Shown here: positions 22,246 to 34,395 of the stretch, in pieces
Layout of the letters: the number at the start of each line of letters is the position of its first letter
How positions within the stretch are numbered: the first letter of the stretch is position 1
NCBI GenBank assembly: GCA_914767715.1
Contig: OU612070.1
Location: forward strand, 10,187,501 to 10,251,500
Length of the DNA stretch: 64,000 bases
Origin: Membranipora membranacea
Lineage: Eukaryota; Bryozoa; Gymnolaemata; Cheilostomatida; Membraniporidae
Direction: 5' to 3'
Program-made: the position numbers and the translations under genes
The notes under the pieces: model-generated
What the model was told of the DNA's origin: nothing
Database searches by the model: none
The model's input: the letters and a program-made list of their open reading frames with translations, nothing else

Positions 22246-23536
22246 GAGCAGTGGAAACTACATCCATCAGTCTGCTGTGAGCCGGTTCAACAGTTTTGAG
22301 GTAAGTCCGAGCGTTCCAGCTCCCAAGGCAAATAATGTTTGTTTCGGGATCTTTGTTTTATAAAATTTGAATTGTCATTGTCTGTCGGTATTTCGGAAGC
22401 GCAGTTAAACAAGTGAAGTATTCGCAGGAATAAAAGTTCAACAGTTTTCACATGCTTGAAATGGTGAAACTTATGGCAAGCTAACATTACTCAACACTCT
22501 TCAAATTGTTGCTGAAAATTATGTTAGCTTAAACTACTGCTCCAAGATAACTAACTGAGGCTAATCGCAGAATTGTCATCCAATGGGCAAATAAGTTGCA
22601 CAAACTAATCTTTAAAATCAGGGTATGAAATTAAACGCACTTATTGATGACGTCATTATTGTCCAATAGTGAGACGGTGCCTATGTCACAATGTATGCTG
22701 GATACTTAAATTCATAACCTGACGTTGACGATCACTGGTAACTAATGCCTCCTTGGTACGAAACAATTACAATGCGCTGCCAATCCCAGGAAGAGAAAGA
22801 CAAAGCCCAAAGTTTTGATGCATTCTTATAATGCTTCCTGCTGATAAAAGGTGTAGCTAGACAGGCCCACGAAATCGCGATTATCGCCTGGGGAGGCAAT
22901 TCGACGCGTTGTTCATGCCAAACCACGCCGTTGGGCATGCTAACGATGCGTCTTTTCAAAGACCAGCATGTTCGTGTTGTTAACCACGATGTGAACCTAC
23001 ACTTCTGTCATTCGCCAGTTGGTACAATAGAGTGTATTTAATTGGTCATTACTCCTTACTCATTGGTCATCGCTCATTGGTCACTCACTCAGCAATGTTG
23101 TCACAAAGTGGGTGTGTTTAGCCTATGAAGCCACGCCCACCACGCGTGGGAAGACAATTCCACGCATTTTGCATTTGTAGCAAGGCCTTAAGATTGAAAG
23201 TGCTAGCGGGATTGGTCTAATCATTGGTATTGCTGCAAATATCTTTATTGGCACTTCCTATGAGGTGCAGGAATTTTCGGCAGTGATGGACATCAATATT
23301 ACTTTTATTATATGCTGCAATCTAAGGTGACACAACTTTGTTTATAGGTCAAAGCCGCAGTGGCCGTGGTGGTTGCAGTGGCCGCAGCTTTCCCAAACCC
23401 CAATGGTGATGATTATGAGCTGGGGATAGTGATATTAGAGATATTGCAAAGTTTTGTAATTGTCTTCTACCTACATGAAATTGTTGGCACATATAAATTC
23501 ATGTTGTTGGTCCCTTTTGACATGATTTGGAGATAA
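22246..23536 (+). CDS. Possible two-exon fragment, hydrophobic product (weak)
   Basis: Segment 22246-22300 is bounded by TTTTGCAG and GTAAGT and has an open phase (SSGNYIHQSAVSRFNSFE). Segment 23348-23536 follows TTTATAG, is open in the matching phase 0, begins with a very Ala/Val-rich stretch (VKAAVAVVVAVAAAF) and ends in TAA. The splice sites and phase agree, but there is no start codon and no family match, and a diverged copy of the first segment occurs beside the LINE at 33412. It may be a repeat rather than a gene. Confidence 0.2.
23035..23225. promoter_or_regulatory. CCAAT-box cluster, possible promoter
   Basis: At least five ATTGG motifs (CCAAT on the minus strand), three as ATTGGTCA, occur within about 190 bp, with CG-containing motifs and the palindrome CCACGCGTGG nearby. 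CCAAT boxes bind NF-Y and cluster at promoters. The orientation would suit a minus-strand gene such as the YDxP gene, but no first exon is identified. Confidence 0.3.
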
Positions 23537-24278
23537 GAAAAGACAATTTCTTTTAATGAATTATAATTTATCGGGAAATGTAAAGGTTTTCATTCCATGT
23601 TGAACGTGTAACGAGATGATTTCCCTGGAACGAGGACTTGTGATTTCACATCCTCTGTTTTACAGATTGTTTCACAGGGAGGAGTTTCCTCCAAACGGAA
23701 AATCTATGTCTGCTCTGAAACCAAGATTGTGTTGCTTTTTGTTGCTAAGAGACAACACATTCCTAGTCTTGTGTAAACAGTGAACAGGGCCCTAACTGTC
23801 AAAACATATCCTACATTGATTAAGTGATTGATTGAAGATTATTTGATACAAGGATCTTAGTTTTGCGTAAACACTAAACATGGCTCAAATGTCTAAACCC
23901 ACAAAGAAATATCCAGCAAGCGAAAAATGAGCGTAATACAAAACACTTGATTGACGAGTATTCATTACGCAGTTATTACATCAATATTACCAACAAACCT
24001 ATTGTGTTGATATTTTAAATTTGTGCTGACAAGAATAGAAATTTTTTAAACAATATACCTACTTGCACTTTGGAAAGAAAATATATTATTAATAATCACT
24101 TTCCTTTCCACAACGCATGCTGGCTTATTGACCCGCTGATAATGATTGTTGCGAGCGACGCAGCAAGCAGCAATAAAAAACTGCTCTGACTGACATTGTT
24201 TTTAGTAAAACCTATACTAGTAATATTTAACAAATGATAAAAAAATTTCACCGAGCGCGGAAAAAGGATAGCAATGAC

Positions 24279-25191
24279 TGTATCGGATCGAGAAGTTTGG
24301 CAACGAATCATTTTATTTATTGTACCCTGAAACATAGGTAAATACAGCAATCAAAGAAAGTACATAAAAATTGACAAAATAAAAGCCACAAAAATGCCAT
24401 GAAGAAAATTCTCAGAATTGAATAACAATTTAACCAACCAATCAGGCAAAAAATACTTCACAAACATTGCATCCTTTAGCAGCATTAATTAACCTATGAT
24501 AGAAGGGGTGATAATTACACTGTTACGATAAAAATGTTACTTAACTAATTCTTTATACTTTATTCAACTTACAAATGGTGACTGGTTAGGTCACTTCTCG
24601 ATCTAATAGGTGTGTATCGATCTAATACTAGTTGATCCATCAGGTTTCTACAGTGAAAAGTAACGTAAAAGAAGTAAAGAAAATTGTCACAATTAATTGC
24701 AGTCGCCTTTTCTTACAAAAATGATTACAATAATACATAGGTAATAATAGTAAAACAAGTATAATAATACATTAAACTTACATGTCCTCTTGAAAAGTTA
24801 GTATTGTAGTGAAGATGAATTGATAGCCGATAACTTTGTAGATAAAACTCTGGCTACATTTTTCTGATTAAATGTGCAGAGAGAAAATGCGTCCTGCTTC
24901 TACTTGCTTTTCTAAGGTAATGACAACATGACTAAGGCAATGATAATATGAATTCTGCAGTAATCTGAATGAGGTCACAACAAATTTGGCCTCATGGTTT
25001 TGCTGGCGACATGACCTGACCTGACCTGATGCCACAAATTTAAACAATTTGTCAAATTTTTAATTAATACTGACAAGACACTTGACAATTCACACCAGCA
25101 GGTTGCTGCATAACCAGCAGGAGATAATAATAATTCGATAATTCATGAATAGGCTAATTAATTTTGCAGTTCAAGAAAACATCCCAATACA
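24279..25191 (-). repeat. 3' LTR of the BEL/Pao element
   Basis: This 913-bp LTR (3' in the element's minus-strand orientation) begins TGTATCGG and ends CCAATACA on the plus strand. I see no clear polypurine tract beside it. A short (AAT)n microsatellite lies just inside, near 25262-25287. Confidence 0.93.
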
Positions 25192-25322
25192 TCGGAGGGG
25201 ACAGGATCGAAAAAATAGATGTTTCATATTATTTCGATTATTAAATAAATGTAATAAGGGAATAATAATAATAATAATAATAATATAACCTACTACTACT
25301 ATAACTAGAATGTTCAGATCTT

Positions 25323-27530
25323 CTAACTTAAAGACCTTATCAGCCGCCCCGTGGACCCTCCATCATTACAATTAGTCCCCTTGTCTCCCCCACCCTGTTC
25401 CTCAACGGGCAGCAAGAGTGCTAATCTCTGAACTGCTCTATAGATTTTTATCGGCAGACAACCAGAACAGTCCCTCAGGGCAGATCCAACTCTAAACTTT
25501 TTATACTCCAGTCCAGCACGTCTCACCCGGTCATCCAAACCAGGTTTGACCTCGACTACTCGAGCAACAAAATAGCGACCTCTCAACATATTGCTATCAG
25601 CAACAGAAACAGCATCTCCGACCTCCAAATACCTCTGAGCCTCTTTGTTCCATTTGCTCTGCTTCACCATTGTTGGTGCATAAAACTCCACCCAGCGCTT
25701 CCCTGCCGCATCATACCGTAGATTTGACCGTGTCATGGCCAACGCTTGCTCCTCCTTAAATGAGCAGGTGTGACCTTTGATTGGACACTTTGTACATTTA
25801 CATGAGCCACACTGTGGTGAGATACTAGTCGCTAACTCTTCCCCTTGGATGAACGAGTCCAACTTGGTGAAATCAACACGAGCGGCATGGACAACAGCAT
25901 GACAGCCTATCACATCTGCTGGGAGACTACCATCATATCCTGGAACCAAAGGACCATGTAACATCCAACCAAAAACTGACTCACGGATTCTACATCCTGT
26001 CACAGATTTAGCTATTGTACCATCATACAATGCATCAGGGTTGTCATTGCCAACAAGAATATCTACTGATGTCATCACTTGATGCAAGCGCTGAAGATCA
26101 ATGCCAGGGAACAACTCTGGCACTCGAAGCATGTCAGGGATACCAACCGGATAAGTAATGTGATCAATAGCATAAGCTCGAATCATTTGAACATGACCTG
26201 CAGCGGTAACCAGCTCCACCTCAAACAAACTGGTCACTGACTCACTTTCCTGGCCCCCCATCGTGGTAAGACCAAGGCCGACATCCTTCTCTATGCACTT
26301 AGCATGCAATCTACCAACAGCATAAGCAGCCACGATTGAGTTCTGATCTACACTGTTTGACTTATGAACCGACAGAAGTGGAGAAGCACTGTTTATAGAT
26401 GCAACAGTTTCGACCATAGAATTCTTATCAGAAGACCTGTTAACTTGGTAAGCGGGTAGTTGTGCAGAAGTCGGAACGTTCTGCCTTACCAAACTACCAC
26501 CTCTTACAACATCTACATTTGACACAGAGTCCTCAACCTGTTCTGAGTTGTGATCTGATTGATTTTCCCCAATTTGCACAGCGGTATCAGAAGACGTGTT
26601 AACTTGGTTAGCGGGTAGTTGTGCAGAAGTCGGAACGTTCTGCCTTACCAAACTACCACCTCTTACAACATTTACATTGGACAGAAAGTCCTGAACTTGT
26701 TCTGAGTTGTGATCTGATTGATTTTTCCAAATTTGCACAGCGGTATCAGAAGACGTGTTCACTTGGTTAGCGGGTAGTTGTGCAGAAGTCGGAACGTTCT
26801 GCCTTACCAAACTACCACCTCTTATCTTACAACATCTACATTGGATACAGAGTCCTCAACCTGTTCTGAGTTGTGATCTGATTGATTTTCCCCAATTTGC
26901 ACAGCGGAAGATGAGGCCAACACGCCTCCCCAATTAGCACTTTCCCTGCCCACTGACCCAACCTCTGCGCTCGGAGCGCCATCAGCACTGGTCACAGCAC
27001 AAGTGCCCTGTTTGATTGGATTATCCCCTGGGACCACGGGAATTTTGGCTGATAAGGACTTCAAGGCAATAATCACCCCTTGAATATCTTCATTACAAGA
27101 ATTGGTCATAGCAAAAAAATTATCAGATAACTCCTTACATACGGTAATATGATCATCAATAACACCCTGACTAGCATGCTCTAAACTTGCAGCAGTTTTC
27201 TTTGCCAGCTGTATCTCATTTTCCAAAAATTTTACAGCCTTTTGGTTGTATATCAAACATACCTCATGGTATGTTTTTTCAACTGTGGTTAAATACTCGT
27301 CTAGTCCTAAAAACCTCATATTTATCTTCACTTAGGACAAGCTCTGCATATTCAAAATGTACATCATTGAAGTTAGAAAACGCAATTTGCAACTTTGAAT
27401 ATGTGTCGGAAATCAATATTTTGTCAGAAGAATTGATGGTACTCAGCTGATGAGATAGTGATGATACTTTTGTCTTCTGGGCCCGTCGCTTATCCTTTAG
27501 CGTCTGTATTATCGGTTCTTCGTCCGCCAT
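25323..27530 (-). pseudogene. BEL/Pao gag-protease remnant fused to integrase tail
   Basis: Minus-strand pieces in order are 27530-27279, 27331-26822 and 26810-25323. A small indel around 27320 shifts frame between the first two. A 5-bp duplication at about 26822-26830 (CTTATCTTAC against CTTAC in sister repeats) breaks the second from the third. The middle carries three tandem units of about 50 residues (motifs VRQNVPTSAQLPANQVN and NQSDHNSEQVEDSVSNVDVV). Next come a DUF1758-like protease region, the CGSCKCTKCP connector normally leading into the RT, then abruptly a DUF5641-like segment (YLEVGDAVSVAD...GRYFVARVVEV). The polymerase and integrase have been removed in frame. Confidence 0.85.
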
Positions 27531-27537
27531 TTGGTAC

Positions 27538-28451
27538 TGTATCGGATCGAGAAGTTTGGCAACGAATCATTTTATTTATTGTACCCTGAAACATAGGTAA
27601 ATACAGCAATCAAAGAAAGTACATAAAAATTGACAAAATAAAAGCCACAAAAATGCCATGGAGAAAATTCTCAGAATTGAATAACAATTTAACCAACCAA
27701 TCAGGCAAAAAATACTTCACAAACATTGCATCCTTTAGCAGCATTAATTAACCTATGATAGAAGGGGTGATAATTACACTGTTACGATAAAAATGTTACT
27801 TAATTAATTCTTTATACTTTATTCAACTTACAAATGGTGACTGGTTAGGTCACTTCTCGATCTAATAGGTGTGTATCGATCTAATACTAGTTGATCCATC
27901 AGGTTTCTACAGTGAAAAGTAACGTAAAAGAAGTAAAGAAAATTGTCACAATTAATTGCAGTCGCCTTTTCTTACAAAAATGATTACAATAATACATAGG
28001 TAATAATAGTAAAACAAGTATAATAATACATTAAACTTACATGTCCTCTTGAAAAGTTAGTATTGTAGTGAAGATGAATTGATAGCCGATAACTTTGTAA
28101 ATAAAACTCTGGCTACATTTTTCTGATTAAATGTGCAGAGAGAAAATGCGTCCTGCTTCTACTTGCTTTTCTAAGGTAATGACAACATGACTAAGGCAAT
28201 GATAATATGAATTCTGCAGTAATCTGAATGAGGTCACAACAAATTTGTCCTCATGGTTTTGCTGGCGACATGACCTGACCTGACCTGATGCCACAAATTT
28301 AAACAATTTGGCAAATTTTTAATTAATACTGACAAGACACTTGACAATTCACACCAGCAGGTTGCTGCATAACCACGCAGGAGATAATAATAATTCGATA
28401 ATTCATGAATAGGCTAATTAATTTTGCAGTTCAAGAAAACATCCCAATACA
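27538..28451 (-). repeat. 5' LTR of the BEL/Pao element
   Basis: This 914-bp LTR pairs with 24279-25191. In element orientation it ends at 27538 and the first Met of the gag frame lies at 27530, only a few bases inside, so there is almost no leader. I could not assign a primer-binding site with confidence. Confidence 0.93.
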
Positions 28452-30520
28452 ATGACTTACACTCGGATAGTACTTCATCTTCCTCTGAACCTACACTGGT
28501 TTTCACAATGAAGCCTAAATCAACTGAGGAACATGTCAACCAAGTGCCATATTATCTGGACAAGATAAATGCCATTCAGAAGAAGCTGGATAGTACCTTT
28601 AACCAAACATCAACTATAGAAGTTAAGGGCACTACCAAAAACCCGCAGATAGTGATTGTATGTAACACCGCTGCATTCGAGTGGATCAAAACTTCACTAG
28701 CAAACTTTCTCAAAACTAAAGACATTGAAGGTGTGTTGTAAGTTGACTGTTGATAAAAGTGGAGCATGTATAAGTGTTTCGAAAAAGCTAAAAAAAAGGG
28801 AAAAAAAGTTTATACTATCAACTTTTATACTACGACATCCACTATTTTGGTAAACGGAAATTCAGATATTAACTATTTCATGGCTCACTACGAGGAACTA
28901 ATGTCTAAGATGCCTCATCACGTTGTTGATGCTGCCAACCAGGATTATCAATCAATCTGCCACACAGCTCTGGCTAGTGTAAAAAACTATGAAAGAGATA
29001 GCTTCTCAGACGAAAGTAATATGGATACATCAATCAATAGTCCATCTTTCACACATAGCAAAGATGAAGCTACTGAGTCATCACTCCCAACTCACCCTGT
29101 CCCATCAACTTCATCAAACATTGAAAGTGAGTCATCAAAGGGTTTGCCTTCCCATCCCACCACCCCTTCCCAACAGAGCCCAGTCAAAAACCAGAGCCCA
29201 ATCAACAATACCGCCAGTCCTATATCACCCATTCCCAACACCTCATCTCCTATTATACAGTCTGACATAGATATCACTCATGTTCGAACTGCTATAACAA
29301 ATTCCTCTCCCATCAACTAACAGCTTAAATCTGCAACCTTTAACAGGAGACAAGCTGAGACAGGAATACATGACCAACTCACTCCACCAAAGAAATCAAG
29401 AGAAAAATCAATAAATCGATCCCTCCACCGATCACTGACTTAAGTTCTTACCCATCAATTTCTTCACCATCTACCAAAATTCCAGACTGCAGTCTAGATA
29501 TGTGCAAGGCTTTGAACAAGTCACTGCAGTTAAGAATTCAAGAACTGGAAGAGGTAGTCAATAACCAGGCCAAGATCATCCAACAAATGCAGGAGAGCAG
29601 AAACATCAGACCATTAACCAATGACACATTACGTGCTCACCTGAGCCATTTCTCAGAAACTATGGAGCAGGAATTTAACCATCAACTGTTCTGTGTAAAA
29701 CAACAACTGGAATCTTCCATCAACCAGAAATTTGGAGCGTATGCAGAGGTTGCCGTAAAAAAACAAAGTCACGACACTGGTGCTCATGTTTCCCCCTCCA
29801 TACCAACACCACACACTTCCACTCAACAAAACCAGGCAAACCCTTTATCCCGACCACTATCCTTCCAATCCCACGGCCGGCCTTCCCATTCACCACACCA
29901 TAGTGGATCACCAAACAATAATACCCTTCACAGCAGAAAGTCAAAACTCAGATCATCCAGTGAGGACCAACACAGCTCAGACCATCCACAGTCAACGCAT
30001 AGAGAACCATTTGCACCTGAAAGAAACATTATCGTTAATATTGAGAAAGACTCAGCTTTCCATTTAAATTACAACCAAGATATTACTCGACAAGAGATCT
30101 GCAAACATTATGGTCTAATGATTGTAGAAAAAATAACGCCATATAAGTTTAAGTCAGATCATCCAAAACTGGCCATTCAATTTAGAGATACTGCTGCAGC
30201 TATAAAAATTGTAACGGAATGGAATTGTCTCCTCTTTGGTGGATCGACTGCAAGGAGACCACAAGACCCCAAGACTCAGAATTTAAACTGTGCCATGATG
30301 TACAATGTCCCTAAAGAAGGCAGTAACAATGATATAGAGCGAGTTGTCAAAGCAGTTTATCCGGAGGCCACTATTGAGAGACTCTCAAAAGGTGGTAGGA
30401 CCTTGCGCACTGTGAAGGTAAAATTCTCATCACAAACCGACATGAAACAGGCTATACACAATGGTATACCACTCAAATCTGTATTCATATATTGCCACCT
30501 ATCAGAAATTTCAACTCCAA

Positions 30521-33285
30521 ATGTCTAGTTATTTTACTCAAGGCATGAAAATAGCTCATCTAAATATTAGAGGGCTTACAAGCAAAATTGATGAAGTTAA
30601 AAAGATCTTACATGAAAATGATCTTGATATTTTTTGTTTATCTGAGACTTTTCTAAATGAGTCTAAATCAAATAGTTTTTTCCATATATCGAACTATAAT
30701 ATTGTAAGACAGGATAGTAATACTGGTCAAGGAGGGGGTTTGCTATGCTACATACGTGTTGGTATTTCATTCAAAGAGATCAATATTGCGAACCATTCAA
30801 TGCCTGAGTCAATTACTTTGAAAATCTCCCAAACCCACTCACAATCTTTTTTAACATGCTTCGTTTATCGCCCACCTAGCACACTTGTTGATTGGAACCA
30901 TGTCTTCACTCATTACATCGAGAACATTGTATCAATTTGCAGGGAAGTAATCATTTTGGGTGATTTTAATGTTGACCTCAGTCATAACAGCACATTGGTC
31001 AGGTGGTTTAGAAATGTCATAAATCCACTTGGACTTACACAACTAATAAAGGATTTTACAAGAATTGCAGAAAATTCTGAATCTATCATTGATCACATAT
31101 ACACCAACCAACCAGCCAATGTTCGTTCTAGCTTAGTTCTGAAATACTCTTTAAGTGATCATTTTTTGGTTATGGCAATACGAAAAAAGGGTGTTGTAAA
31201 ATCAGAGAAAAGAATTAAGATAAATTTCAACGATTATAGAAAATTTACCGATGAAAATATACACAAATATTTCAGCACTGTTGACTGGCACCAATCTCTA
31301 TGTTACAGCAACATTAACCATGTCATAGAGAATTTCAATGAAACTTTCTTAAATTTAACATCAAAACTTATAAAACGGAGGACTCGCTATGTCAAATCTG
31401 AGGTCCTTCCTATGTGGATTGATGATGAAGTGCGTGATCATATGAGACTAAGAGACCAGTATAAATCTCAAAAGTTATTATGGGATTTTTATAAAACTGA
31501 AAGAAACTTAGTCACTAACATGATAAAAAGAAAAAAGAAGAAGTATATGACAAAACTGGTTGAAAATTCCAAAGGCCATAATACCAAATCATTGTGGAAT
31601 GCGTTAAATATCAGAAACAAAACTAAAACTTACATTGACAATGCTGCTGATATTTCTAGCAGTAATTTGAACGAGCATTTTACATCTATCGATACGAAGC
31701 TATCAAAAGATTTTTCTTTGATTTCTGATTTTTCTAGTACTTTACCAAATTACCACCACAAAGGTTTGAAACAATTTCCAAAATTTACAACAGTCTCATT
31801 GCATAAGCTTCTAAAATCAATACCCATAGGCAAAAGCACTGGTCCTGACCAGATTTCAGTTCGGATGTTAAACAAAACATTTCCCTACGTAGGTCCAGTG
31901 CTCACAGATATTTTCAATAGGATTTTAGATGAAGGAGTATTTCCAAAAGTCTGGAAAATTGCTCGCGTAACCCCTATTTTTAAGTCAGAGTCAAAAGATG
32001 ACCCAGGAAATTATAGACCTATATCAGTTTTACCCGTATCTCAATGATATTTGAAAAACATTTAAATATTAATATTCAGATATTTTTGAATGAAAACCAT
32101 CTTATATCTTCATCGCAGTCCGGTTTTCGCACTGCACATTCATGCAGCGACGCCGTTCACAAAATTATTTCTGACTATTCTTCTGAGAAACTCAGGAAGA
32201 GTATTTTTCTGTTCATTGATTTCTGCAAGGCATTTGATTGTGTCGATCACCAAATATTAAAAAATAAACTACAGAACTTTAATTTTGAGAACAAGGCATT
32301 TTTGTTGCTATCATCATTTCTACAGGACAGGTTTCAGTATGTTCATTTTGATGGTGCAGTGTCATCAATACTTGACATCAATATTGGGGTTCCGCAAGGT
32401 TCAATACTGGCACCAACTTTATTTCAGATTTATATAAATAACCTACTAAATCTACCTCTCTCCTCAAACTCTTATGCATATGCTGATGACACTGTTTTTG
32501 TAGCAAGCCATTCTGTTCCCTCTACGTTAGTTCAAATTTGTAATCGAGATTTGCTTTTAATCAACAAGTGGTGCAAAAATAATCACAGGACAATAAATTA
32601 TAAAAGATCACACTTTTTAAGTTCTTTTGGGGAGGATTCCTCATTAAATTTAAAAATTGACAATAACCAAATTTTTCAAAGGCATAAAACTGAACTTCTT
32701 GGCTTTAAGATATCTGACTCATTTTCATTGAATGGTCATTGTGAGACTGTTTTGGATAAGGTGTCAAAAAATACAAACTTACTTAAGCTATGCAGACCCT
32801 ACTTGACCACGCATTCTGCTAAACAATTTTATTTTCAATTTATTCACTGTTATCTCATTTATGGTATCCATATGTATTACAACCTATGTGCATCAAATAT
32901 CACAAACCCTATTTTCACACAGCAAAAAAGAGCCTTGAGAATTGTGGCCAATGTTCAACATATACCTTTTTATTTGTCACCTACTAATATCCTATGTTAA
33001 TCACTTAAAATTTTACCCCTTCCAATACTGAGCAATTATTTTACTTGCATTATGGGATTTAAGGCTCTGAATAATTTATCATCTCCATACATCTCTGATT
33101 TTTTTGTTACCACACCACACCGATTTCCAAGAAGAGATACACACTTACTTAAACCTCCATTAGACAACTTAAACCACAAAATAGCCACAAACTTTAATAT
33201 TTTACCCTCTTCATTGGGAAGCACTCTTACTTTGAATATGTTTAAGAAAAGGCTAATGGAACATTTTTTCAGTTTATTGGCATAG
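30521..33285 (+). pseudogene. LINE ORF2: endonuclease and reverse transcriptase, two lesions
   Basis: ORF2 starts at ATG 30521 or 30545, overlapping the ORF1 stop. The N-terminal endonuclease keeps LNIRGL, LSETF, GDFNVDL, IIDHIYTN and SDHFL. The reverse transcriptase keeps GPDQISVRML, RPISVLP, FIDFCKAFDCVDH, GVPQGSILAP and the catalytic YADD (AYADDTVF). A frameshift between motifs RPISVLP and IFEKHL near 32045 splits the RT, and a TAA at 32998-33000 interrupts the C-terminal part, which then continues in the same frame to 33285 and ends with the MFKKRLMEHFFSLLA-type tail. Catalytic residues are otherwise intact, implying recent decay. Confidence 0.88.
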
Positions 33286-33410
33286 TCTTATTTTTTTGTT
33301 GAATCTTTGTTTGTATCATTTTTCTTTTTTGCCATTTATGTCACATCATGAAAAACATTTGAAATAATGAATTGTTGCTGACAATAAAAGTATATATATA
33401 TAATAAAACA

Positions 33411-33985
33411 AACGGACTGCTGTGAGTCGGTTCAACAGTTTCAAGGTAAGTGATTCTAAACATTCTAACTCTGTGTAAATAATGCTAGATTTAACGTGAT
33501 ATATTGCTTTGTAAAAGTTTTTAGTACTGTATTGGCGATCATGTCTAGTAGTTATTTACATAGTTGAAACCTCTCATTTACTTGACGTTGGGGCAATAAG
33601 TGCCAATTTTAAAATGAGCCCTCTGTGCCTTGTTTTTGAGGTATTCGATAAGTTTATGCGTTCACCATATTGGGGAGGCATCACACTAACTGGAGGAGTG
33701 ACATTTTAGTAAAACTATAATTGGTTTTAGGCCACCTGTCTTCGAGTCTTAAAATTGATTTTTGCAATAGTAATAGGGCCATTTCTGACCCCAATAATTC
33801 AGGAACTAAAATTTTCAAATTAATATACCAATTTGGTCTTTTACTGTGGTTATTAAATGGATGGCCTTTTGGCAGTAGTCTAGCTGTTATTGACAAGGAC
33901 GTCCATTTAGCACTTGTGTTCTAATGAAATGGGCAACCACTTAACATTATTTTATATGTCTTGGCATCAGACGTCCGTCCACTTG
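33411..33985. other. Flank of the LINE, exon-like repeat copy
   Basis: Right after the LINE 3' end, 33412-33444 resembles 22268-22300 (CTGCTGTGAGYCGGTTCAACAGTTT) and is also followed by GTAAGT, with weaker similarity for about 100 bp more. Nothing else is recognised to 33985. Confidence 0.4.
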
Positions 33986-34395
33986 ACATTTAGCTGCAAG
34001 ATAAAACCATCCGGATGGGCTTTGAGCAGTAGTTTTAGCTGCAAACCCTGTCCGGATGAGCTTTGAGCAGTAGTTTTATCTGCAAAAAACCTGTCCTGAT
34101 GGCCTTTGAGCAGTAATTTTAGCTGCAACAAACCTGCCCGGATGGGCTTGGAGCAGTAAAATTTGCTGCAACAAACCCATCCGGATGGGCCCTTTGCTTG
34201 GATGATGAGTGTCCACAACCCATCCGCCTCTGTTACGAACCCATCCGCCTCTGTCAAATTTGTGTCCAGACGCGTTTTATGCAACCGGATGCCTATTTGG
34301 CATCCGGCGGTTGTCCGACAGCCAACCGGATGCCTATCGGACAACCACCGGATGCCGCGCGGACAACCAGCGGTTGTCCGATAGGCATCCGGATG
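33986..34395. repeat. GC-rich minisatellite and palindrome cluster
   Basis: From 33986 to 34205 about five units of 41-52 bp share TCCGGATGGGCTTTGAGCAG followed by a TTTTAGCTGCAA motif. From 34255 to 34395 the CCGGATGCC/GGCATCCGG motif recurs on both strands. A perfect 21-bp inverted repeat lies at 34326-34346 and 34372-34392, each arm containing GGATGCCTATCGGACAA or its complement. No coding sense is convincing in any frame. Confidence 0.75.

Larger units (their letters stand above)
21860..24233. other. Gene-poor stretch with diverged repeats
   Basis: About 21966-22140 resembles 23703-23870 (both contain a segment like CTGAAACCAAGATTGTGTT followed by an ACAACAC motif), so a moderately old dispersed repeat is present twice. 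A somewhat more GC-rich patch occurs at 22860-23160. Other content is listed separately: exon-like segments at 22246 and 23348, and CCAAT boxes. Confidence 0.4.
24279..28451 (-). mobile_element. BEL/Pao LTR retrotransposon, internally deleted
   Basis: Two near-identical LTRs bracket a 2.35-kb internal region read on the minus strand. LTRs have TGTAT...ATACA ends. The element is flanked by the 5-bp direct repeat ATGAC (24274-24278 and 28452-28456). The coding part contains a gag-like N-terminus, a DUF1758-type aspartic-protease region and the DUF5641 tail usually found after the integrase, identifying BEL/Pao. Reverse transcriptase, RNase H and integrase core are absent, so it is non-autonomous. 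By eye the LTRs differ at about five substitutions and one 1-bp indel over 913 bp, so insertion is recent. Confidence 0.93.
24234..30528 (+). pseudogene. LINE ORF1, split by the LTR insertion and frame breaks
   Basis: The ORF1 product would be a nucleic-acid-binding chaperone-like protein. Pieces are 24234-24278 plus 28457-28741 (same frame across the insertion), then, after stops around 28739-28758, 28766-29320 in the same frame, then a change of frame to 29500-30528. Seen features are a Ser/Thr/Pro-rich middle, a coiled-coil-like stretch at the start of the last piece (LQLRIQELEEVVNNQAKIIQ) and a compact C-terminal fold with alternating hydrophobics. No CCHC knuckle is visible. At least one nonsense region and one frameshift make it non-functional, independent of the LTR insertion. 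Confidence 0.7.
24234..33410 (+). mobile_element. CR1/Jockey-type LINE, interrupted by a BEL/Pao element
   Basis: A non-LTR retrotransposon with ORF1 (broken), ORF2 carrying apurinic-type endonuclease and reverse transcriptase, and an AT-rich 3' end with AATAAAA near 33400. Its ORF1 frame starts with ATG at 24234, runs to 24278 and resumes in frame at 28457, on the far side of the LTR element, so the LINE was in place first. Without the insert it is about 5 kb. The 5' end is uncertain. I found no convincing target duplication. Clade placement among CR1, L2 and Jockey is tentative and rests on motif style. Confidence 0.8.

Noticed and set aside
22732-22959. 75-residue minus-strand frame under the CG-richer patch
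   Set aside because: No domain, signal or neighbouring exon supports it; kept only as possible promoter region.
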